From NCBI GenBank assembly GCA_009840165.1, contig VXOG01000027.1, positions 1 through 34,474 on the forward strand: a stretch of DNA of 34,474 bases. The letters run 5' to 3'. Of this stretch, positions 1-5,593 are shown in pieces (the stretch's first letter is position 1; every line of letters starts with the position of its first letter). Position numbers and translations under genes: made by a program. The DNA is from Chloroflexota bacterium (GTDB taxonomy: Bacteria > Chloroflexota > Dehalococcoidia > Lucifugimonadales > UBA3495). A model generated the notes under the pieces. It worked only from the letters and a program-made list of their open reading frames with translations. It did no database searches and was not told the DNA's origin.

Positions 1-192
1 CCAGACCGGCAAGAATAGTCAACACGAGCGGCATTCCTTATTGTCGTCTATCAACTGCCCCGCGAGACGGACCTGGCCGCGGTGTTGCCCGAACGATTCA
101 CCCAGGTGGCGCAGACCTACAACAACACCCCACGCCGGTGCCTGGGATACCGAAGCCCTGCTGAAATAATCGACAGTGAAGTGTGCACTTGA
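1..192 (+). pseudogene. IS30-family transposase, decayed C-terminal remnant
   Basis: The frame starting at base 1 gives, after an in-frame stop at 16-18, a tail ending LPRETDL..YNNTPRRCLGYRSPAEI, which is the characteristic C-terminus of IS30-family DDE transposases. The preceding catalytic segment (RP...NTSG) is readable only in the frame starting at base 3. Removing one base near 35-37 would join the two frames, so the copy carries a single-base frameshift. The position where the family has the catalytic Glu before NTNG reads Val. The rest of the element lies left of the window. It is an inactive insertion-sequence relic. No terminal inverted repeat could be identified downstream. Confidence 0.75.
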
Positions 193-200
193 AATGTGAA

Positions 201-230
201 TCCACCTTCCCGCTTTCGCGGGAATGACGG
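201..230. repeat. Dispersed palindromic repeat, family 1
   Basis: A 7-bp perfect stem (TTCCCGC 207-213 with GCGGGAA 218-224, loop TTTC) is followed by TGACGG. The same layout (ATTCCCGC/GCGGGAAT followed by GACGG) recurs near 2966, 5452 and 15284, always between genes, so this is a dispersed extragenic palindrome of REP/MITE type. Confidence 0.75.
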
Positions 231-291
231 TTTGGGGTGTAAGGCCGTTATCCACGACTTTGAAAAGGCCCTGATGAATTTTGGTCAGGAG

Positions 292-320
292 TTGACAGGG
301 CGTTTATCTTCAAATATAAT
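292..320 (+). promoter_or_regulatory. Consensus sigma70-type promoter of peptide gene 1
   Basis: TTGACA at 292-297 and TATAAT at 315-320 are separated by exactly 17 bases, a perfect match to the housekeeping consensus in both hexamers and in spacing. Transcription would start near 327, giving a leader of about 48 nt with a GGGAGGGAG ribosome-binding site before the ATG at 375. Such a promoter predicts very strong constitutive transcription of a short mRNA that ends at the terminator at 622-650. Confidence 0.85.
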
Positions 321-374
321 AAAGAAAATTGCAATCAATGATGATGCGGCTAATCAGCAGGGGAGGGAGCAACG

Positions 375-596
375 ATGGTTACTGTCAACGAACGACCGAT
401 CAACGAACAGATTGACCTACGATCCGGGTTGCTTAGCGAATGGGTGGAGCAGGACATGACCGACGTGCTGACCGAGTTCGGGGCACGGATGGAAGACGCC
501 GCGCCGGAGCGAGTCCGGCACATTCCGCCGCCGAGCCTGGCCTACGGGATACCGATGGCCGGCGTGCGGTACTACACCTACGTGCCGGAGAGCTAG
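375..596 (+). CDS. 73-aa peptide 1 with conserved YGIPMAGVRYY C-terminal block
   Basis: I do not recognise this family. The protein has 73 residues, an acidic N-terminal two thirds and a Pro/Tyr-rich C-terminus containing YGIPMAGVRYY (57-67). It has no signal peptide, membrane helix or cysteine. It aligns without gaps to the peptide at 734-955 (35 of 73 identical, 11 consecutive identical residues at the C-terminal block, shared NERP near the start and VEQD..D.L.EFG in the middle). A consensus promoter, a strong ribosome-binding site (GGGAGGGAG, 361-369) and a downstream hairpin terminator make it a complete monocistronic unit. A conserved short tail behind an acidic variable leader resembles precursors of modified peptides (RiPPs), but no modifying enzyme is nearby, so a role as a small structural or regulatory protein is equally possible. 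Confidence 0.8.
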   Translation: MVTVNERPINEQIDLRSGLLSEWVEQDMTDVLTEFGARMEDAAPERVRHIPPPSLAYGIPMAGVRYYTYVPES

Positions 597-621
597 CGAC
601 GGAGGGAACGGCGCGGCGCCC

Positions 622-650
622 GGGGGAGGCCATCATGGCCGCCCCTTTTT
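622..650 (+). terminator. Rho-independent terminator after peptide gene 1
   Basis: GGGG AGGCCA (623-632) pairs with TGGCCGCCCC (636-645) with one A/G mismatch and a TCA loop, followed by five T residues (646-650). The stem also contains GGCCATCATGGCC (628-640), a match to the SfiI recognition sequence GGCCN5GGCC. Confidence 0.8.
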
Positions 651-651
651 C

Positions 652-680
652 TTGACTAATTCAGCATCATCGCGTATGAT
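652..680 (+). promoter_or_regulatory. Near-consensus sigma70-type promoter of peptide gene 2
   Basis: TTGACT (652-657) and TATGAT (675-680) have a 17-base spacer, so each hexamer differs from consensus by one base. The -35 begins two bases after the T-run of the preceding terminator, so the two peptide units are transcriptionally separate. The predicted start near 687 gives a leader of about 47 nt, almost the same length as in unit 1. Confidence 0.8.
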
Positions 681-733
681 ACAAGACGTACCAAGTCTGA
701 TGCAATAACGATAGCAAATATGGAGGAACCGCG

Positions 734-955
734 ATGATTACCATGAACGAACGCCCAGACGTTGCCGAGCGCGATGACCATGCCGGTCTGCTCACCAACC
801 GGGTGGAGCAGGACCTGGCCGACACGCTGAATGAGTTCGGCTCTCAGACCGCGACGCATGAACCGGAACAAGCGGTCGAAGCGCCACAGAGCAGCTTTGG
901 CTACGGGATTCCGATGGCCGGAGTACGCTACTACAGCTTTGCGCCGGCGGGATAA
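734..955 (+). CDS. 73-aa peptide 2, paralogue of peptide 1
   Basis: This is the second member of the tandem pair, also exactly 73 residues. The N-terminus (M.T.NERP), central VEQD..D.L.EFG and C-terminal YGIPMAGVRYY followed by two aromatic or hydroxyl residues and Pro are shared with the 375-596 product, while residues 37-56 diverge freely. A GGAGG ribosome-binding site (722-726) lies 7 bases before the ATG. The gene has its own promoter (652-680) and terminator (993-1024). Conservation concentrated at the last 17 residues suggests that the tail is the functional or recognised part. Function is unknown; see peptide 1 for alternatives. Confidence 0.8.
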   Translation: MITMNERPDVAERDDHAGLLTNRVEQDLADTLNEFGSQTATHEPEQAVEAPQSSFGYGIPMAGVRYYSFAPAG

Positions 956-992
956 ACGGTCCGGCGCGGCATAATCGAGCAGGCCAGATGGC

Positions 993-1024
993 ATGGGCCG
1001 GGGGCATAACCCCGGCCCATTTTA
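993..1024 (+). terminator. Rho-independent terminator after peptide gene 2
   Basis: ATGGGCCGGGG (993-1003) and CCCCGGCCCAT (1010-1020) form a perfect GC-rich stem with a short loop followed by TTTAT. It overlaps the 3' end of the minus-strand antitoxin-like gene. Confidence 0.8.
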
Positions 1025-1327
1025 TGAATCCAAGTCAGCAGCGGTAGAAATATCGTGTTGCCGCAGGGAATCAGTGTCATGGGCTTTCCCATCAGGCAAA
1101 CCATTTGGTTGTTTCATGGCCAGGATACTGCGGACGCGGGCGCGGGCTTTTCGTCGCTCCTCATCCAGATGAGACGGTGGAACCCACTCGTAATTACGGA
1201 GAGATTTCACAATCTCGCGTTCGTATTCGTCCAGGTCGTCGTCGCTGAACGGCCACCAGGCGTCGAACTCCTCGTCGGTCAGCGGCGAATCTGCCGGTCG
1301 ATCGTTTTTCTTTTCGCTACCGCTCAT
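1022..1327 (-). CDS. Putative antitoxin-like protein of a type II TA pair
   Basis: An acidic, hydrophilic protein of about 101 residues whose middle (LDEYEREIVKSLRN.EW, then a charged R/K/E helix) resembles the N-terminal toxin-binding part of antitoxins that accompany the toxin type encoded just upstream. The usual C-terminal ribbon-helix-helix part of such antitoxins (INIRL...) is not visible; instead there is a non-conserved hydrophilic tail, and neither other frame of that region restores one. A GTG 12 bases upstream (1339) that nearly abuts the toxin stop is an alternative start. The order toxin then antitoxin on one mRNA fits HigBA/BrnTA-like modules. The antitoxin role rests mainly on context. 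Confidence 0.5.
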   Translation of the reverse strand: MSGSEKKNDRPADSPLTDEEFDAWWPFSDDDLDEYEREIVKSLRNYEWVPPSHLDEERRKARARVRSILAMKQPNGLPDGKAHDTDSLRQHDISTAADLDS

Positions 1328-1340
1328 GGTCGAATCCACA

Positions 1341-1610
1341 TCAGCTCAAGTAAACGCGGGTGAATTTTCGGCTCGGATATACTGTTCTCAACGATTCTAC
1401 GTCGCCGTCACGGAAAAACGGAACTTCGTAAACGTAATCGCCCATAAGGATGATGTACAAGCGTTGGCCGGGGTGCCGTTCTTGATTCGGATGGAGTATA
1501 TCGTCTAACAGACCACCGTGTTCAATATGATACACCACGTCGTTGAAGGTCAGCCCTCGATAGTGCCTCAGCCATTCGTTCTTGGCGTCGTCCCAGACGT
1601 ACTCGGGCAT
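1341..1610 (-). CDS. BrnT-like toxin of a type II TA pair
   Basis: An 89-residue basic protein beginning MPEYVWDDAKNEWL, with a conserved core HIEHGGLLDDILHPNQER and C-terminal LRTVYPSRKFTRVY. This pattern is typical of a family of small toxins related to BrnT (N-terminal W-D-x-x-K-N-E and a C-terminal I/V-x-PSRK block). BrnT-type toxins are RNases held inactive by the cognate antitoxin. An in-frame upstream ATG at 1640 would overlap the CoA-transferase C-terminus; the start at 1610 leaves 5 bases and begins at the conserved region, so it is preferred. The probable antitoxin follows immediately. Exact family assignment is uncertain. Confidence 0.6.
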   Translation of the reverse strand: MPEYVWDDAKNEWLRHYRGLTFNDVVYHIEHGGLLDDILHPNQERHPGQRLYIILMGDYVYEVPFFRDGDVESLRTVYPSRKFTRVYLS

Positions 1611-1615
1611 GGGCG

Positions 1616-2896
1616 CTATAATACGCCCGCTTTGCGCCATTGGGCGATGGCGTCGGGTGGGTAGCCCAGGTCCGCTAGCACCTCATCGGTGTGTTCGCCG
1701 AGGGCGGGCAGGTCGCCGGCTTGGAGGGGGGTGTCGCTGAAGGCGACCAGGGGGCCGGCCATGCGGACGTTGCCGAGGTCCCGATGGTTAACGTCCACGG
1801 CGAAGTTGTTGGCCTCGACCTGGGGGTGGTCGAACAGCTCTTCGACGAAGCGCACCGGGCCGGCGGGGACGCCGGCGGCGTCGAGCAGCGCCAGCCACTC
1901 GGCGTTGGTCCTAGCGCGGAAGATGGCCTCGGCGTCGGTCATCAGTTGGGCGCCGAAGTCGGCGGCTTCCTGGGAATGCTGGTCGTAGCCCGCTTCGAAT
2001 TTGATGTCGTGGAGGCCGATAACGTCCAGCAGCTTCAGACGCAGCGCGGTGTTGAGACAGCCGACCACCAACATACCGTCGGAGGTCTGGAAGAAGCGGT
2101 AGTAGATGTTGCCGGGCGACTGGAAGTGCTGGGCCTGGTACACCTCCAGCAGGTCGGGATAGGGAGTGCCGGCGGCGCGCATGGCGTCCACGGACGCGCG
2201 GACCTCACGGTGGGGTTCCGAGTCAAGAGAGTCGATGCGGACGAAACGCATCCCCAGCATGAGCAGGCTGGTGCCGAGGAGAGATGCTTCGAGCTTCTGG
2301 CCTTGTCTCTTTTGACCGGGGACGGCGTTACGCTCCCTGGCGAACAGGGCGCCGCAGACGGCCCAGGCTTGGGCGAGTCCGCAGGCGGAATCGACGAGGG
2401 GGCTGGCGACGATCTGCTCGGGCACGCCGTTGACGACCTTGCCCTCGGCGGTGGCGATGCCGGACATGGCCTGGATGATGATGTCGTAGCCGGGACGGTA
2501 GGCGTCGGGGCCCTCGTGTCCGAAGGCTGAACCTTCACAGTAGATGATGGCCGGGTTGACGGCGGACAGGGTTTCATAGTCGATACCCAGGCGTCCGGCG
2601 ACGTCGGGGCGGTTGTTGGCCAGAATCACGTCGGCCTGCTCGGTGAGGCGGCGCACCACGTCGGCGGATTCGGGTTTCGTGAGGTCCAGGGTCATGGAGC
2701 GTTTGCCACGGTTGTACGCCATGAAGGGGCGGCCGTCGGTGGGCAGGACGGCCTGCGCATAGCGCCATAGATCTCCCCACGGCGGTTCAACCTTGATGAC
2801 GCTGGCACCCATGTCGGCCAACAGCATTCCTGCCGTTGGGGTGGCGATCATCGTGGAAAATTCGACGACGTTGATGCCGTGCAGAGGGCCGGGCAT
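1616..2896 (-). CDS. CaiB/BaiF class III CoA-transferase
   Basis: A 426-residue protein (normal length for the family) with the N-terminal GINVVEFSTMIATPTAGMLLADMGASVIKVEPP-type signature and a conserved PGYD. Asp169 in SPLVDSACG aligns with the aspartate that carries the acyl intermediate in formyl-CoA transferase. The family moves CoA between carboxylic acids through a mixed-anhydride/thioester mechanism in the cytoplasm; the substrate here cannot be read from sequence. A plausible AGGAAA ribosome-binding site precedes the ATG. The gene stands alone on the minus strand. Other acyl-CoA enzymes in the window (acyl-CoA dehydrogenase, enoyl-CoA hydratase) suggest a general role in organic-acid catabolism. 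Confidence 0.9.
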   Translation of the reverse strand: MPGPLHGINVVEFSTMIATPTAGMLLADMGASVIKVEPPWGDLWRYAQAVLPTDGRPFMAYNRGKRSMTLDLTKPESADVVRRLTEQADVILANNRPDVAGRLGIDYETLSAVNPAIIYCEGSAFGHEGPDAYRPGYDIIIQAMSGIATAEGKVVNGVPEQIVASPLVDSACGLAQAWAVCGALFARERNAVPGQKRQGQKLEASLLGTSLLMLGMRFVRIDSLDSEPHREVRASVDAMRAAGTPYPDLLEVYQAQHFQSPGNIYYRFFQTSDGMLVVGCLNTALRLKLLDVIGLHDIKFEAGYDQHSQEAADFGAQLMTDAEAIFRARTNAEWLALLDAAGVPAGPVRFVEELFDHPQVEANNFAVDVNHRDLGNVRMAGPLVAFSDTPLQAGDLPALGEHTDEVLADLGYPPDAIAQWRKAGVL

Positions 2897-2946
2897 GGGG
2901 ATTTCCTGATGGCTGGTGCGGTGAAGGAAAGCTCACTTTGCGGGCG

Positions 2947-2952
2947 ATTATA
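2947..2952 (-). promoter_or_regulatory. Candidate -10 element for the CoA-transferase gene
   Basis: The minus strand reads TATAAT here, 50 bases before the ATG of the CoA-transferase. The expected -35 position falls inside the family 1 palindrome at 2966-2993 and has no good match, so only the -10 is supported. Confidence 0.4.
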
Positions 2953-2965
2953 CTACTGTCGCTAT

Positions 2966-2993
2966 GGATTCCCGCCTGCGCGGGAATGACGGA
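2966..2993. repeat. Dispersed palindromic repeat, family 1
   Basis: ATTCCCGC (2968-2975) and GCGGGAAT (2980-2987) form a perfect 8-bp stem with loop CTGC, followed by GACGG. It lies between the CoA-transferase promoter region and the stop of the methyltransferase gene, where it could also act as a 3' hairpin. Confidence 0.75.
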
Positions 2994-3002
2994 GTAGGTG
3001 AA

Positions 3003-4352
3003 CTAGCCGCCGAGGCGGATACGTTCGGGGCCGAGAGTTAGCGCCTCCGACGGGATCATGGCGGCGAGGGATGATGGGTTGTAGCCGTGCGCGGCGGATT
3101 GGCCGTCCAGCCACGACAGGGCGGCGGCGCGTTCCGGGGCGAGGCCCCTGGCCTGGAGCAAGACGCGGAAGTCGCCGAGGCCGCCGGGTTGGGCCAAATG
3201 GGTCAAGTTAGTGCGCCAGGCGCGGCTGTCATCGGGTTCCGGTTGGAGGGCGTCGGGCAGCGTTTCGGGAGGCAGGCCGTCGGGACCGACGGGCAGGGTA
3301 ATCCAGCCGCCAGCGTCGAGCGGCGGCACGTTGCGGCGAATGGTTTGGAGGCCGAGGCGTTGCAGGAACCAGCCCTGGGGGACGTTGCCCACGGTGGTAA
3401 GGCCGGCTGCTTCAGCCGCTCGTTGGACGGAGGTGAAATCGACTTGGGCCGTGATGTCCTGGCGTCCCACGTCGTGGAGCGGCGCGTCGGTCTGGCGATG
3501 GGCTCGGTAGGTCACGAGAGTTCCGTGGGGCCGCAACGCGGGATCGTAGAGGTCGGCGGCGGCGCGGCCATAGTCGATGGTGAGGACGAAGCCGGAGTCC
3601 ATCAGCGCGGCGGTGGCAGCGGCCCAGGCGTCCAGGAGCAAACAGATTTCGGCGGTTTGACCCTCCGCCAAGGTGATGCCCAGATCTGAGAGACGAGATT
3701 CCAGATCCGGGGTTGAAGGTTCGCCAGGCTGCTCGACCAACGCGCCCTCATAACCGTCGGCGACGTCTGACTCGATGCCGACGTATGACTCGATGCCGAC
3801 GTAGAGTTCGCGCAAGTTGCCGCCATCCATGCGTACCCGGTGGGCGGGCATGGCATCGAGCAGTTCGTTGGAGAGGACGCAGTGGGCCGGAGATGAGGCA
3901 GATGCTTGATCGGGCGCAAGAAAGTCTCCAACGACTCGGTCAGCGTTCGGGAAACCGTGTTCCCAGCCGGCGGCGGGTCGTCGGTCGATAACGGTGTACC
4001 TGATGGCATCGCCGAAACCGTCGGGCAGGTGGCGAGAGGCGGTGAGGATGTCGCGGCAGAGCAAGCCGTCGCCTCCGCCGGGTTCCAGGATGTTGAACGG
4101 GTCGGGACGCTCCAGTAGCGTCCAGAGGTGAAACAGTTGGACGGCCAGCAGTGCGCCGAAGGCGGGATGCACCTGGGGGCCGGTGTAGTAGTCGGAGCCG
4201 GCGGTTGAGCGAGTGTAGTAGCCGCCCGGTCCGTAGAGGGCAGCGGCCATGAACTCGGTGAAAGCGATCGGGCCATGGCGGGCGATGCGGCGGCGGATGG
4301 CGCGTTCCGCCGGGGTGGGAGGCAAGTTAGTCGTGGTTGGGAGTGTGGCCAT
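3003..4352 (-). CDS. MidA/NDUFAF7-type SAM-dependent methyltransferase
   Basis: A 449-residue protein with the class I SAM-binding glycine motif EPGGGDG (90-96), SNELLDAMP (161-169), a TIDYG strand motif and GRQDITAQVDF, all hallmarks of the MidA/DUF185 family. The mitochondrial member NDUFAF7 methylates an arginine of a complex I subunit; bacterial targets are mostly unknown. Residues 184-195 are a tandem duplication (YVGIES twice) encoded by an exact 18-bp DNA repeat. The start overlaps the end of the upstream membrane-protein gene by 26 bases, so the two are translationally coupled in an operon running from about 5264 to 3003. Confidence 0.85.
   Translation of the reverse strand: MATLPTTTNLPPTPAERAIRRRIARHGPIAFTEFMAAALYGPGGYYTRSTAGSDYYTGPQVHPAFGALLAVQLFHLWTLLERPDPFNILEPGGGDGLLCRDILTASRHLPDGFGDAIRYTVIDRRPAAGWEHGFPNADRVVGDFLAPDQASASSPAHCVLSNELLDAMPAHRVRMDGGNLRELYVGIESYVGIESDVADGYEGALVEQPGEPSTPDLESRLSDLGITLAEGQTAEICLLLDAWAAATAALMDSGFVLTIDYGRAAADLYDPALRPHGTLVTYRAHRQTDAPLHDVGRQDITAQVDFTSVQRAAEAAGLTTVGNVPQGWFLQRLGLQTIRRNVPPLDAGGWITLPVGPDGLPPETLPDALQPEPDDSRAWRTNLTHLAQPGGLGDFRVLLQARGLAPERAAALSWLDGQSAAHGYNPSSLAAMIPSEALTLGPERIRLGG
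3768..3803. repeat. Exact 18-bp tandem repeat inside the methyltransferase gene
   Basis: TGACTCGATGCCGACGTA occurs twice head to tail (3768-3785, 3786-3803). It keeps the reading frame and duplicates YVGIES in the protein. Two perfect copies indicate a recent slippage event or a local copy-number-variable site. Confidence 0.9.
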
Positions 4353-4887
4353 TCTGCTGTTGCTCGGCGAGCCGCGTTATGGCCGCGCCGATCTCAACCA
4401 GCGTATTCATCATGGCCTGCTGGGCCGCCGTGGCCTGCCGGCGATCTTCGTTGGCTTGACGCCGTTCTTCATTGGCCTGACGGCGTTCATCCTCCAGTTC
4501 GTCCAAGAGGCGCTCGTAGCGTTCTTCCATACGTGCTTGACGCTGGTCGTTACGTTCACGTTCCGCCTGAAGTCGGGCTTCGGCGTCATCGGCGCGTTGG
4601 CGTTCTCGGTTCAGCATGATGAAGTTATAACCTCCCGTGGCAGTGGCGAAACCGCCACCGATTGCGAGGCAACTGGCCAGCGCTGGCAAGTTGATGTAAC
4701 TGGCCAAAACGCTCGGGTTGCAAAGCCCGGCGAGCGCATTTTCCATTATGCAGGGTACTTTGGTGAAATACCAGACCGCCCATGCGCCCAGCGCGGTGAC
4801 GGAGCCGGCAATCGCGGGAGCGCGCCAGAAGAGGACTGCCTCGCGGACATTCGTCCACTGAGTCTGTTCGGATGCGGCGCCACGCAT
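4327..4887 (-). CDS. Membrane protein with C-terminal coiled coil
   Basis: A 186-residue protein of unknown function. Residues about 19-42 and 60-88 are hydrophobic (two predicted membrane helices). They are followed by a long, highly charged alpha-helical segment (about 92-165) rich in E, R, Q and A with repeated ERRQANE units, typical of a coiled coil, and a hydrophilic tail. It lies 5 bases after the stop of the 4893-5264 gene and overlaps the methyltransferase gene, so all three form one operon. It may be a membrane anchor or scaffold for its partners; no enzymatic motif is visible. The coiled-coil DNA contains two overlapping SfiI-type sites. Confidence 0.75.
   Translation of the reverse strand: MRGAASEQTQWTNVREAVLFWRAPAIAGSVTALGAWAVWYFTKVPCIMENALAGLCNPSVLASYINLPALASCLAIGGGFATATGGYNFIMLNRERQRADDAEARLQAERERNDQRQARMEERYERLLDELEDERRQANEERRQANEDRRQATAAQQAMMNTLVEIGAAITRLAEQQQNGHTPNHD
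4414..4435. other. Two overlapping GGCCN5GGCC (SfiI-type) sites
   Basis: GGCC at 4414, 4423 and 4432 with 5-base spacers creates two overlapping SfiI recognition sequences. This is relevant because an SfiI-like nuclease is encoded at 28816-29541. Other sites found by eye: 628-640, 8219-8231, 8922-8934 and 18739-18751. Confidence 0.85.
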
Positions 4888-4892
4888 GTTCG

Positions 4893-5264
4893 TCAGCGGT
4901 ACATGGGCTTGAAGAAGCTGTGGAGGAAGTTGTTGCGGTGGGCCCAGGAGTGGACGCGCTTGAGCACGGCGTCGGGGATGGGTTCGGCGCTGCGGCCCGG
5001 CCCTCCCGGATTGGTGATGCGCAGGGTTTCGTGGTCGGCCAGCTCGGGCGGGGCTTCGGCGGTGTAGAGCAGTTCGCAGCCCTCGGCCTCGGCGTAGAGC
5101 TTGAGGCTGTCGAATCCCTTCACGCGCCGGCCGGGAGTTTGATAGACGTAGAACTCGGTGCTGCCCACTAGCTCGTCGAAGTGGTCGTTGCCGTTGCCGC
5201 GTCCGCCGCCCTGGCGGATCTGGTCTCGACCGATGCCGTAGTTGCTCAACCGTCTGTGCTGCAT
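4893..5264 (-). CDS. Uncharacterised small protein in the methyltransferase operon
   Basis: A 123-residue soluble protein of no recognised family. It has a Gly/Arg/Asn-rich N-terminus (about 10-25), a mixed alpha/beta middle (FYVYQTPGRRVKGFDSLKLY) and a C-terminus rich in His, Phe, Arg and Lys (HSWAHRNNFLHSFFKPMYR). The ATG at 5264 is chosen because it has an AGGCGG sequence at proper distance; a GTG at 5312 would add 16 residues and overlap the preceding small ORF. The stop is 5 bases from the start of the membrane protein gene, indicating an operon. No catalytic motif is visible. Confidence 0.55.
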   Translation of the reverse strand: MQHRRLSNYGIGRDQIRQGGGRGNGNDHFDELVGSTEFYVYQTPGRRVKGFDSLKLYAEAEGCELLYTAEAPPELADHETLRITNPGGPGRSAEPIPDAVLKRVHSWAHRNNFLHSFFKPMYR

Positions 5265-5292
5265 GATGGAACCGCCTGAGATTGCGCTGTCG

Positions 5293-5448
5293 TTAGGGTT
5301 GCGTGGCTTCACTCAGCCACCGACTCATGCCTTCGATGAAATCGTCGCGGATCTGGGTGGAGTCGCCGCAGAACTCCGCGATCAGCTGCTCCTTGAAATC
5401 CTGCGGATCCCGCCCGGCAGGAACTTCCAGTTGTTCGCCCGTTAACAA
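5293..5448 (-). CDS. Possible small or truncated gene, TTG start
   Basis: An open frame with no ATG, so it escapes standard ORF calls. From a TTG directly after an in-frame stop (5449-5451) it encodes 51 residues of ordinary protein-like composition (GRDPQDFKEQLIAEFCGD, then a region ending MSRWLSEATQP) with GC-rich third positions like its neighbours. It ends just upstream of the 4893-5264 gene on the same strand. The family 1 repeat cluster begins immediately upstream (5452), so the ORF may be the C-terminal remnant of a gene cut by the repeat, or an intact small gene heading the operon. Function is unknown. Confidence 0.45.
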   Translation of the reverse strand: MLTGEQLEVPAGRDPQDFKEQLIAEFCGDSTQIRDDFIEGMSRWLSEATQP

Positions 5449-5451
5449 CTA

Positions 5452-5591
5452 CCGTCATTTAGGCGAAAGCCGGAATCCAAAAACCGTTAGCGACCGGCAA
5501 TGTCGTTACTTTCATAAGGCTCTGGATTCCGGATCAAGTCCGGAATGACGGTAGTAATTGAGAGACCGGAATGACGGTAGTGATTGAGAGA
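5452..5591. repeat. Cluster of family 1 palindromes with a 26-bp tandem duplication
   Basis: The 5452-5480 part is a decayed copy (CCGTCATTT.GGCGAAAGCCGGAATCC). ATTCCGGA/TCCGGAAT forms an 8-bp stem with loop TCAAG, ending in TGACGG. A 26-base unit (5540-5565) carrying the palindrome's right arm is repeated directly at 5566-5591 with one mismatch. It fills the gap between two minus-strand genes. Confidence 0.75.
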
Positions 5592-5593
5592 CT

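Noticed and set aside
1691..2530. Long plus-strand ORF antisense to the CoA-transferase
   Set aside because: Composition (Gly/Val/Asp/Ala-rich, no motif) is that of a GC-rich shadow frame, and the opposite strand encodes a complete conserved enzyme.
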